Shown here: in pieces, positions 6,722 through 14,715 of the stretch | Layout of the letters: every line of letters begins with the position of its first letter | How positions within the stretch are numbered: the first letter of the stretch is position 1 | Assembly: GCA_937877595.1 (NCBI GenBank) | Contig: CALFIY010000072.1 | Span: 1-32,404 of the forward strand | Reading direction: 5' to 3' | Length of the DNA: 32,404 bases | Source: an uncultured Prevotella sp. | GTDB lineage: Bacteria; Bacteroidota; Bacteroidia; Bacteroidales; Bacteroidaceae | Program-made: the position numbers and the translations under genes | Notes under the pieces: generated by a model | Told to the model about the DNA's origin: nothing | What the model saw: the letters and a program-made list of their open reading frames with translations, nothing else | The model's database searches: none

Positions 6722-9034
6722 TTAGTATTCTATGCGCAGAGGGCAGTTAAGAGCCTCCTTGAAACCAAGAATACGCTGTCCCCATTCCTGTTGTGTGCGG
6801 CAGTCGAACTTGCTCCACGCCGAGCCCCAGTAGTAGGTGACTCGCTCGCCGGGCTTAACGCCGCGCTTGATGGCAAGTGCGTGACCGGCAATGCCGTTCG
6901 TCTGACCAGGATTGTCTGTCATCTTTGTCTCAATACCTGCTGTGGGGAACAGTACTCCTACGAATATCTGGAAGTTCTGTCCTGCAGGATTGTCGGTCGG
7001 GTCGGCGTATTGCACATAGTCGCTACCCAGCACGGCGCTCTGCTTGTCTTCGTTGTGAATGACACAGCCCGATGCAACATCGATATTCTTCGTTGCACCC
7101 TCATACCACACTGTCTGCTTATTGAAGTTCGACCCTTTGTCGAGCGACAGCAGGCGGTGCTCCGTAATCTGCTCGCCCTGATAATCCGTAGGATGATAGG
7201 TGAGCGCAACCGTAAAGCGCAGAGGGCCGTTGTCAAGCAGTTCGTATTCCTTGTAACTGTAAGGGAAGACGATGTTGTTGCCATCCATCAGTGCTGGCGC
7301 ACCGCATCCGAGCGACGGACCCACTTTATAGCAGTCCAAACCATGTCCATGGTCGAAGTGATAGGTTGTTGCTTCTTCCATTGCCAGTGCCTCCTCGGTC
7401 TTACCTTCTTTCCTAAGTTTCTCAATACGCGGATGATTGGTAAGTTCCACGTAATAGCGCTGCTCAACTTCCAGGTCGGGAGTGTTCTTAACCCAGACAT
7501 CGTTGCCAAAGGCACGCTCACCACTGCGCTGCAATGCCGGGCCGTAGAGGCGATAGGCGCCACGGTCGTTCTCCCATGCAATGTCGTCGACGCGCTCAGG
7601 ATACATGCGGCCATAAACAGTATTGACAACAGGGCGCGGCTGTCCCTTCACAATCTTGTAGGTTGCCGTACCGCACGGGCGCACAGCAGCGTCGATAAGC
7701 AGTTTGCCGTCGTAGGTAAGTTGATAGGGAACTTCCTGATTGACAGCATTGATTACCTTAACCAGACGGCCACCACTCAGGTCAAGTTGCGAGAACACGC
7801 GGTGAGCATCAAGTTCAATTACTTCCTGACGCGCCACTTCTGTATCATTGTGTACCGTGACGGTGACGACTTTTGCGGCATCAGCCAAAGCATTGTCGAA
7901 GCGCACCTTCTCACAAGCAGCAAGCAGGAAAGCACCTGTGCCGAAGTTGGCAGTATTCTGAGCAGAGAGTTGCTGCCCGGGAATGGCTTTCTCGCCAATG
8001 GGCTGGACGTAGCCAACAGAGCCGTCGCTCTGCAGGGCAACGGTAGTGAGATAGCGCCATGCGTCAAGGGCTACGCGCTCATACTTGTCGCGTTCGAGCA
8101 GGCCGTTGTTGATTCCCCACAACAGGCCGTAGCAGAAGAAAGCCGTGCCACTGGTTTCGGGGCCTTCCGCCTGACGTGCGTCAAGCATGGAACGAGTCCA
8201 ATATCCTTCCTTTTGCTGACACTGGGCAACAGCCTCTGCCAACTGCTGGAAGCGTGTTTTAAAGAGGATATAGCGGCTGAAACTTTCGGGAGTGTCCTGC
8301 AAAACCTTTGCGAGGGCTGCCAATGCCCATCCGTTGCCACGTGCCCAGAAATCTTTCTTTCCTGAATTTGTCTTATGCTTTGGATAGATGTACTTGGCAT
8401 CGCGGAAATACAAGTGGTCGTCCTTGTCCCAAAGCAGCGAGTCGGCATACTTGAAGTTGCGCGTCATGGAAGCAAGATAGGCAGCGTTGCCAGTCTGCTT
8501 GTACAGTTTGCTGAAAACAGGCATACCCATATAGAGCGCGTCAACCCACCACCAGAAATCGGTCTGAGTGAGATTGGTCTGGAAATCAATAACATCGCGA
8601 GTGCGCGCCACTTTGTGAGCGGCAGGCGCAACCTCATTCAGGTCGAGATATGTCTGAAAACAAATCTGCCAATCAGCAAAAAGCACATGATGGTTGTCTT
8701 CTCCGTAAGTCTGGTAGTTTTTTACCCACATCTGCTTATTGCCGCAGCCGGCGCCACGCCAGTTATTATGGCGCGCCCACTTGTCGCTGTATTCATACCA
8801 ACGCGCATTGCCTGTGAGGCGACAGGCCTCCATGTTGCCCGTATGATATGCGGCATCATCCCAGAAAGCACGTGTCTCCGGACTTGCTGTCTGCTGATAA
8901 TGGTCGTTGACCATCGTCAACACCTGCATTGCTGTAGGTTCTTGTCGCTTTACTTCTTGTTTCACTTTCTTCTTGGCGGCAGATGCTGTCAGCGCCACCA
9001 CCGTAAGCACTGCAAAAAACAGAATTCTCTTCAT
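6722..9034 (-). CDS. Secreted GH105 unsaturated glucuronyl/galacturonyl hydrolase fused to DUF4861
   Basis: From the ATG at 9034 the protein has 770 residues and a signal peptide (MKRILFFAVLTVVALTASA). Residues about 35-380 form a GH88/GH105-type alpha/alpha barrel with TDFWWWVDALYM, where D165 is the likely catalytic acid, and RGNGWALAAL. Such enzymes remove the unsaturated uronic acid left by polysaccharide lyases, for example from rhamnogalacturonan or ulvan. The C-terminal half (about 400-770) matches DUF4861, with FDHGHGLDCYKVG and HPTDYQGE, a frequent companion of these hydrolases. I reject the longer form starting at 9082: its extra 16 residues would precede the signal peptide, and the promoter element lies inside it. 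No SusC/SusD or lyase genes are nearby. Confidence 0.87.
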   Translation of the reverse strand: MKRILFFAVLTVVALTASAAKKKVKQEVKRQEPTAMQVLTMVNDHYQQTASPETRAFWDDAAYHTGNMEACRLTGNARWYEYSDKWARHNNWRGAGCGNKQMWVKNYQTYGEDNHHVLFADWQICFQTYLDLNEVAPAAHKVARTRDVIDFQTNLTQTDFWWWVDALYMGMPVFSKLYKQTGNAAYLASMTRNFKYADSLLWDKDDHLYFRDAKYIYPKHKTNSGKKDFWARGNGWALAALAKVLQDTPESFSRYILFKTRFQQLAEAVAQCQQKEGYWTRSMLDARQAEGPETSGTAFFCYGLLWGINNGLLERDKYERVALDAWRYLTTVALQSDGSVGYVQPIGEKAIPGQQLSAQNTANFGTGAFLLAACEKVRFDNALADAAKVVTVTVHNDTEVARQEVIELDAHRVFSQLDLSGGRLVKVINAVNQEVPYQLTYDGKLLIDAAVRPCGTATYKIVKGQPRPVVNTVYGRMYPERVDDIAWENDRGAYRLYGPALQRSGERAFGNDVWVKNTPDLEVEQRYYVELTNHPRIEKLRKEGKTEEALAMEEATTYHFDHGHGLDCYKVGPSLGCGAPALMDGNNIVFPYSYKEYELLDNGPLRFTVALTYHPTDYQGEQITEHRLLSLDKGSNFNKQTVWYEGATKNIDVASGCVIHNEDKQSAVLGSDYVQYADPTDNPAGQNFQIFVGVLFPTAGIETKMTDNPGQTNGIAGHALAIKRGVKPGERVTYYWGSAWSKFDCRTQQEWGQRILGFKEALNCPLRIEY

Positions 9035-9071
9035 TGGTGTATTTTTATTACTGTGATTGTCGTTTACCGCG

Positions 9072-9079
9072 CAAAAATA
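9072..9079 (-). promoter_or_regulatory. Probable -7 element for the GH105 gene
   Basis: The minus strand reads TATTTTTG, matching TAnnTTTG, 37 bases before the ATG at 9034. No clear -33 box is seen. Its place inside the longer open frame supports the shorter start. Confidence 0.55.
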
Positions 9080-9166
9080 CATATTTTTATTTATTTTATA
9101 TGTTTTATTTCTGAAAAAGCATAATAAAAACCTTATTTCGCTGGTGCGAAGTGATGAAAATTTACG

Positions 9167-9174
9167 TACCTTTG
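9167..9174 (+). promoter_or_regulatory. Probable -7 element for the beta-barrel protein gene
   Basis: TACCTTTG is a strong TAnnTTTG match 44 bases before the ATG at 9219. The -33 region is weak. It is divergent from the GH105 promoter at 9072-9079. Confidence 0.6.
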
Positions 9175-9218
9175 CTGCCGAAAATAACGCGGATTACAAC
9201 ACCTATTATTAATTAATA

Positions 9219-9872
9219 ATGAAGAAAATATTATTGCTACTGTCAGCCACGGTCTTGGCAGTGCCGCTGTGGGCTCAATTCAATACAAATAAATCGCGCA
9301 GCCGCTACAGCCATTCCGACACGGAAAAGTACTATGGCCTGCGACTGGGCATGAACTATGCATCGACCAGCAGTGACGACCACTTCTTCGACAGCAGCGG
9401 GCGCAGCGGTCTGGCTATTGGGGCCGTGTATGGCTTCCAACTTGCAAACAACACGCCCTTATGGCTTGAGAGCGGACTTTTCTATTCCGAAAAGGGAGGA
9501 AAGACACACCATCTATGGGGTTTCATCGATGAGAAAGTGACCTACAGGCTGACCTATCTGCAGTTGCCTGTGGTGATAAAGTACAGTTTCAATGTTGACG
9601 ACGACTTCTATGTGATGCCTTTTGTCGGAGGATATCTGGCCACGGGCATAGCAGGAAAGACAAAATACTACACGACGCGCCAGGTAGAGAGTTCGTTCAA
9701 CAGCGATGGCTTTCACCATTTCGACGGAGGTCTACGGCTGGGATGCGGTGCCGAGTACAAGATGCTATATGCCGAAGTGGGCTACGACCTTGGACTGGCC
9801 AACGTAAGCCATAGCGATTTTGACAGCGCACATACACAGAGTTTCTTTGTGAATATCGGTGTCAACTTCTAA
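9219..9872 (+). CDS. Outer-membrane beta-barrel protein (porin-like / PorT-like family)
   Basis: The 217-residue protein has a signal peptide (MKKILLLLSATVLAVPLWAQ). The rest alternates polar and aromatic residues in beta strands (YYGLRLGMNYAS, WLESGLFYSEKGG, LPVVIKYSF, DFYVMPFVGGYLATG, GGLRLGCGAEY) and ends in a terminal aromatic strand (FFVNIGVNF), the usual signal for insertion by BamA. This fits the small outer-membrane beta-barrel family common in Bacteroidetes. No ligand can be assigned. It has its own promoter element and is 76 bases from the following mrp gene; co-transcription with mrp is possible. Confidence 0.83.
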   Translation: MKKILLLLSATVLAVPLWAQFNTNKSRSRYSHSDTEKYYGLRLGMNYASTSSDDHFFDSSGRSGLAIGAVYGFQLANNTPLWLESGLFYSEKGGKTHHLWGFIDEKVTYRLTYLQLPVVIKYSFNVDDDFYVMPFVGGYLATGIAGKTKYYTTRQVESSFNSDGFHHFDGGLRLGCGAEYKMLYAEVGYDLGLANVSHSDFDSAHTQSFFVNIGVNF

Positions 9873-9948
9873 CAGAAAAAACCAATTAACGATTTCACTA
9901 TTTTCTGATTGACTATTTTACAATAATATTTCATCAACTTCCCGAACA

Positions 9949-11046
9949 ATGACGTTATACCCCAAACTGATACTTGACGCACTGCAGACCGTAACGTATG
10001 CTGGCACCAAGAAGAATCTTGTAGAAAGCGGGATGGTGGCCGACCAGCCGGCGATTGACGGCCAGACGGTAAAAGTGATACTGGAATTTCAGCGCGACAC
10101 CGACCCTTTCCTGAAATCTACGGTCAAGGCTGCCGAGGCCGCAATAAAATATCACTGCGGCAAGGACGTGGAAGTTGAGATAGTCACCGAGTTCAAGTCG
10201 AAGCCTCGCCCCGAAGTAGGGAAAATGTTGCCTGAAGTGAAAAACATCATCGCAGTAAGTTCCGGCAAAGGAGGCGTCGGGAAGAGTACCGTTGCAGCCA
10301 ACCTCGCCATAGCACTGGCACGCCTCGGATACAGCGTAGGACTTCTGGATGCAGACATCTTCGGCCCGTCGGTGCCCAAGATGTTCAAAACAGAAGATGC
10401 ACGGCCATATGCTGTCAGCATAGACGGCAGGGACCTGATAGAACCTGTAGAGAAATATGGCGTACGACTGCTTTCCATCGGCTTCTTTGTAAGTCCCGAC
10501 ACGGCAATGCTCTGGCGAGGCGGAATGGCGTCAAATGCCCTGAAGCAGTTGATTGCCGACGCAAACTGGGGCGAACTGGACTATTTAATACTTGACACCC
10601 CACCAGGAACATCAGACATCCACCTCACCCTGCTGCAGACACTTGCCATCACTGGCGCCGTGATAGTATCCACTCCGCAGCAAGTGGCTCTGGCAGATGC
10701 ACGCAAGGGCATAGACATGTATCGCAATGAGAAAGTCAACGTGCCCATCCTCGGACTTGTAGAGAACATGGCATGGTTTACACCTGCCGAACTGCCACAA
10801 AACAAGTACTACATCTTTGGGCGCGAAGGCTGCAAGCAGTTGGCCGAGGAGATGCACGTTCCGCTGTTGGCACAGATACCTCTGGTACAGAGCATTTGCG
10901 ACGGCGGAGACAGCGGAGAGCCTGCGGCGCTGACCAGCGACACAATGACGGGACTGGCTTTTGTCAACCTGGCGCAGGCTGTAGTAACGGTAGTAAACAG
11001 GAGAAACGCCGAACTGCCAAAGACAAAAATTGTAGGAACAGAATAA
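9949..11046 (+). CDS. Mrp/NBP35-family P-loop ATPase (Fe-S cluster carrier), no CxxC
   Basis: The 365-residue protein has an N-terminal DUF59/FeS-assembly-P-type domain (about 1-90). A MinD-like ATPase domain follows with deviant Walker A SSGKGGVGKST (104-114), then LLDADIFGPSVP and LDTPPGTSD. The family (ApbC, Mrp) carries and transfers Fe-S clusters in the cytoplasm. The usual C-terminal CxxC that holds the bridging cluster is absent: the corresponding segment reads ENMAWFTPAELPQNKYYIFG, and the protein has only three scattered cysteines. The stop is 19 bases before the CotH-family gene, which is likely on the same transcript. Confidence 0.9.
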   Translation: MTLYPKLILDALQTVTYAGTKKNLVESGMVADQPAIDGQTVKVILEFQRDTDPFLKSTVKAAEAAIKYHCGKDVEVEIVTEFKSKPRPEVGKMLPEVKNIIAVSSGKGGVGKSTVAANLAIALARLGYSVGLLDADIFGPSVPKMFKTEDARPYAVSIDGRDLIEPVEKYGVRLLSIGFFVSPDTAMLWRGGMASNALKQLIADANWGELDYLILDTPPGTSDIHLTLLQTLAITGAVIVSTPQQVALADARKGIDMYRNEKVNVPILGLVENMAWFTPAELPQNKYYIFGREGCKQLAEEMHVPLLAQIPLVQSICDGGDSGEPAALTSDTMTGLAFVNLAQAVVTVVNRRNAELPKTKIVGTE

Positions 11047-11065
11047 CAATAAACGCTTCCGTCGC

Positions 11066-13321
11066 ATGAGACTAAAGTGCATTGCAACAATATTGCTCTG
11101 CGTCTTCTGTCAGCAGAAGGCAGCAGCAGCCCCTGACTTCGAGACAGGCAAGAACTACCGTATCGTTTGCCGCCAGTTTCCAAGCGGCTGTGTTGCAGAC
11201 GGAGCGACCATAGGCCAGCAGTCGCCGCTTTTCTATCTCACCACGGCGACAACCGACCCCGAGGCATACTGGATTATGGAAGAGGCAGGCGGCGGTCTCT
11301 ACTACATACGCAATGCCAAGACTCGCCAATACGTCACCTACGACGGTGTACGCGAAGGTTCCACACGGCGCTACGTCTCCATGACCGACACGTCAAACGG
11401 TAACTATTCGCGCTGGACTTTCACCCATCAGGACGCAGGCTATTTCGTAATACGCAATGCCGGCATGACAGACCACATCTGGGATGTGCGAGTGGGCTCA
11501 TACGTCGTGGGTACATACTCCAATGCAGGAGCAGGCAACAGCAATCAACTCTTTTCCTTCTACGACGAGACCGGCACAGCAGTAGAAGACGTATTCTCCA
11601 CTGGCGACCCATTAAGCGGCATAATCTCCAGTCTCACGCTGGGCAACTGTAGTCCCGTCTACGTAAAAGACGGTGGCGGCTACTATCTACAGCCTATAGA
11701 CCTTAGTCATTTCGGCACCGACCTTCCGCTCACAGTCAGTTACACTCTCCACGAAGGGTGCGGCCCGCTGCAAATCGACGGCACTGTAGTGGAAAGCGGC
11801 GAGACATATACCTTCAGCAATGTCAAGGGAGGCAGCGGATACTCGCTGACCGCCACGAGGGCTGACGGCAGCACACAGAGCATACGCCTCACGTTCACCT
11901 CGCTCCCCGTGGTTCGACTGTACGGCTCCTTCGGCAACGACTACACTCAGGGAAAGATTGCCGTACAAGAGCCCGATGCCGCGCAGTACGAGCCGCAACA
12001 CATGAAAGCCAAATGGAGAGGCGGTATCACCAACGGCACCGATAAGCACAAGCGCAACTACCACATAAAATTCCTCACTGCCGACGGCGAGAAACTCGAA
12101 CAGAAATTCTTCGGCCTGCGCAACGACAACTCCTGGCTTTTGGAAGCATGCCAGGTGGACATGAGCCGAATTCGCAACAGGATGATTACCGACCTGTGGA
12201 ACGACTACTCCACCCCACCCTATTATGCCGACATGGAACCGAAGGCGCGCACCGGTACGCGCGGCCGTTTTGTAGAACTGGTGCTCAACGAAGAGTATCG
12301 CGGCATCTACTGCATGACGGAAGCCATGGACCGCAAGCAGATGAAACTGAAGAAATACGACGAACTGACCAACACCGTCTATGGCCAACTCTGGAAGTCA
12401 AAGGACTGGAGTTATGCTGTCTTCATGGGCCACTATTCCAACCGCAACACCTATCCTGCCACTGCGCCGGCCAACTTCAGCAACACGTCAGAGTCGTGGG
12501 ACCAGTACTACGTGAAATATCCCGACATTGAAGACGTATACCCCACCAACTGGCAGCCGCTGTGGAACGCCGTCAACTTTGTATGCACAGCCTCTGACGC
12601 CACATTCCGCGAACAGGCGGCCACACGTTTCGACATGCCGCTGCTCATCGACTACTACATACTCCTTGAGACTGTTCTCTCCACAGACAATCACGGCAAG
12701 AACATGTATTTTGCCATATACGACAAGACCGCAGACCAGCGCATCACCTTTGGCATCTGGGACCTGGATGCCACGATGGGCCAGCGCTGGAGCGATGCCT
12801 ACTACCACTCGTCCCTTATGAAGCCAGAGCAGGACTACACTGCATACATCACCGCCAATGAGCATGGCGACTACAACCTGTTCCGCCGTATGCGCCTCAC
12901 CAATGCCGACGACTTCAATATGCAGGTGCGCCTTCGCTACCGCGACCTCAGAAACGGTTATCTTGCAACAGAATCAATAATAGAACGGTTTGAAAAACAG
13001 TTGTCGGAATTTAAAACCTGCGGAGCAGACCAGCGTGAATACGCAAAATGGAACGGCGACACCGACATCAACCGACTGACACTGAACTTCGACACCGAAT
13101 TTGAATATCTGAAAACCTGGATAACACGGCGCATGAATTATCTGGACAATACGCGCTTCGACATCGCCTCATTGCCAACGAGCATTGAGATGCTGAGAAA
13201 CGCCGAAGCGGCACCTGTCCCGACGGGCAAGGCCTACGACCTTACCGGCCGTCCTATCCCTGCTTCTGGCAACTATCGTGGAATAAAGATTGTCGGAGGA
13301 CGCAAGATTTTCAAGCGCTAA
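11066..13321 (+). CDS. Secreted CotH-kinase family protein with lectin-like N-terminal domain
   Basis: The 751-residue protein has a signal peptide (about 1-21). An N-terminal domain (about 25-170) looks like a ricin-type beta-trefoil, with repeated YRI / YYIRNAKTRQYV / YFVIRNAG strands. A beta-sandwich-like part follows (about 190-280). The CotH kinase domain (about 310-680) shows HKRNYHIKF, LRNDNSWLLEA, RGRFVELVLNEEYRGIYCMTE, D541NHGKN and W565DLDATMG. CotH-type proteins are atypical secreted protein kinases in Bacillus spores; the role in Bacteroidetes is unknown. The end (YDLTGRPI ... RGIKIVGGRKIFKR) resembles the tail of the M6 protease. It sits 19 bases after the Mrp gene. Confidence 0.86.
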   Translation: MRLKCIATILLCVFCQQKAAAAPDFETGKNYRIVCRQFPSGCVADGATIGQQSPLFYLTTATTDPEAYWIMEEAGGGLYYIRNAKTRQYVTYDGVREGSTRRYVSMTDTSNGNYSRWTFTHQDAGYFVIRNAGMTDHIWDVRVGSYVVGTYSNAGAGNSNQLFSFYDETGTAVEDVFSTGDPLSGIISSLTLGNCSPVYVKDGGGYYLQPIDLSHFGTDLPLTVSYTLHEGCGPLQIDGTVVESGETYTFSNVKGGSGYSLTATRADGSTQSIRLTFTSLPVVRLYGSFGNDYTQGKIAVQEPDAAQYEPQHMKAKWRGGITNGTDKHKRNYHIKFLTADGEKLEQKFFGLRNDNSWLLEACQVDMSRIRNRMITDLWNDYSTPPYYADMEPKARTGTRGRFVELVLNEEYRGIYCMTEAMDRKQMKLKKYDELTNTVYGQLWKSKDWSYAVFMGHYSNRNTYPATAPANFSNTSESWDQYYVKYPDIEDVYPTNWQPLWNAVNFVCTASDATFREQAATRFDMPLLIDYYILLETVLSTDNHGKNMYFAIYDKTADQRITFGIWDLDATMGQRWSDAYYHSSLMKPEQDYTAYITANEHGDYNLFRRMRLTNADDFNMQVRLRYRDLRNGYLATESIIERFEKQLSEFKTCGADQREYAKWNGDTDINRLTLNFDTEFEYLKTWITRRMNYLDNTRFDIASLPTSIEMLRNAEAAPVPTGKAYDLTGRPIPASGNYRGIKIVGGRKIFKR

Positions 13322-13355
13322 CAGCGCATGGATAAAGGGTAAGGGAAACGCCTCC

Positions 13356-13460
13356 GCTGTTATTTAAAATGCCACTGCTGTTTTTTTAAACGCCAGCGCT
13401 GTTTTTAAAATCGTCAGCGCTGTTTTTAAAAAAATTACAGCTGCTAAAATTTTCGCTGCT
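13356..13460. repeat. Array of five 21-bp repeats (locus 1 of a dispersed family)
   Basis: Copies begin with GCTG at 13356, 13377, 13398, 13419 and 13440, exactly 21 bases apart. Most read GCTGTTTTT, then a short A run, then a variable part ending near CAGC. The array fills the gap between two convergent genes. It shares TTTAAAAAAATTACAGCTG (13425-13443) and AAAATTTTCGCTG with the array near 32107-32253. In the shared frame copies 2-4 would read AVFLNAS, AVFKIVS and AVFKKIT, but copy 1 has a TAA and no start codon precedes the rest, so this array is probably not translated. Confidence 0.85.
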
Positions 13461-13470
13461 GCATCGGGCG

Positions 13471-14715
13471 TTATTCCTGCTCGTCTGCAGCACGACGGTG
13501 GCGCAGATATTCTTCATGCTCTATAACATGGCGACGGGCAAGCGCCACCTGATAGCGATAGACCAGACATGCAATGAAGAAATAGACAAGTACCTGCAGC
13601 CACAGCACATGGTATTCAAGCATGGTATCGCCCAGCGTGGCTCCCATGGAGTTCATACGGACATAGGCACGCACGCCGAATGTTGACGGGAAAAGCCATG
13701 AGACTCCCTGCCAAAAGCCAGGGATGTTTGACTGCGGCCAGGAAACACCACTGAGAAACAGCAGAGGCACTGAGACAAACACCACTATCAACATCACGTT
13801 CTCACGATAGCGCACCATACACGACACCGTGATACCAAAGAAAATGCATGCCAAGATGTACGGCACCATCAGAGCGAGCAGATCTTGCCACTCAGCCATA
13901 CACGGAAAGTGGAAGAGGCGGGGAACGCAGACCGTAAGCCAGATTCCCATCAGCGCATAAATCATAAAGTAGCATAGCGACTTGCCGAGGACTATGCGGA
14001 AAGTGCCATGATAGTGGCGCTGTACGGGGACAAGGTCTTGATAGCGATTAGACTCGCGCGCAGTACCTGCCGACAGTCCTATGCCAAGTACCAGCGTCTG
14101 CTGCAGGATAAGCATAAGCACTCCGGGCAAGATGAACGAGCCATAGCCGCCGGAAGGATTATATATGGCTACGCCGTCGTAGGCAAGCGGCTGAATTTGT
14201 ATCTCATCTTCACGCTGTGTATAGTGGCCGGACAGGGCCACCTGCAAGTTGCTGTTCATCTCCTGCGACACGCTAACTGCCGTCTGATATGCTGCCTTGT
14301 AGGTAAGCATGAGGCTCATGTCGCAATACACGCTCACTTCTGTCTGCTGCATGTTGTAGAGGCGCTCCTGGAAATCGGCAGGAATGACATAGATGGCCTT
14401 CACGGCCTGACGGGCCATCAGCGCACGCGCAGCCTCAATGTCGCCCACCTGATATGCTATGCGCACATCGGGCGAAGCATCGCACATGCGCACAAACTTA
14501 CGGCTCAGGTGGGAATGGCTGTTGTCTACCACTGCCACTGGTACTTCATGCACTACCTCATTGTTGTATATCCATGAATAGAGAAGCGGATAGATCAGCG
14601 GTACGAGGATGAAAAAGATAAGCACTCCCTCATCGCGCACAGTCTGTCGCATCTCCTCACGCCATATCAGGCATGCGTCGCGCGCACCTTCTATTATATT
14701 ATGGAATATAGACAT
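13471..14715 (-). CDS. ABC-2 type permease, second of a pair
   Basis: The 414-residue protein has one N-terminal membrane helix (VLIFFILVPLIYPLLYSWIY). A large outside domain follows (about 50-190, with a DSFH-like VVDNSHSHLSRKFVRM start). A block of five or six C-terminal helices ends the protein, with the conserved FLSGVSWPQSNIPGFWQG and LFPSTFGVRAY. This is the ABC-2 permease layout of YbhR/YbhS-type drug exporters. It overlaps the preceding permease gene by 17 bases, so the two are probably made in equal amounts and pair up. No ATP-binding subunit is encoded in the operon. It is the last gene of a five-gene unit starting at 19287. Confidence 0.87.
   Translation of the reverse strand: MSIFHNIIEGARDACLIWREEMRQTVRDEGVLIFFILVPLIYPLLYSWIYNNEVVHEVPVAVVDNSHSHLSRKFVRMCDASPDVRIAYQVGDIEAARALMARQAVKAIYVIPADFQERLYNMQQTEVSVYCDMSLMLTYKAAYQTAVSVSQEMNSNLQVALSGHYTQREDEIQIQPLAYDGVAIYNPSGGYGSFILPGVLMLILQQTLVLGIGLSAGTARESNRYQDLVPVQRHYHGTFRIVLGKSLCYFMIYALMGIWLTVCVPRLFHFPCMAEWQDLLALMVPYILACIFFGITVSCMVRYRENVMLIVVFVSVPLLFLSGVSWPQSNIPGFWQGVSWLFPSTFGVRAYVRMNSMGATLGDTMLEYHVLWLQVLVYFFIACLVYRYQVALARRHVIEHEEYLRHRRAADEQE

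Noticed and set aside
6791..8365. Open frame of 524 codons on the plus strand, opposite the GH105 gene
   Set aside because: It is fully antisense to a gene with clear family motifs; its translation is rich in Cys, His and Arg without domains, and no promoter or ribosome site precedes it.
9035..9082. N-terminal extension of the GH105 protein to 9082
   Set aside because: It would put 16 residues before a good signal peptide and would place the promoter element inside the coding region.
13356..13460. The 21-bp repeat arrays as CRISPR
   Set aside because: Units are directly adjacent with no unique spacers, are too short, and no cas genes are present.
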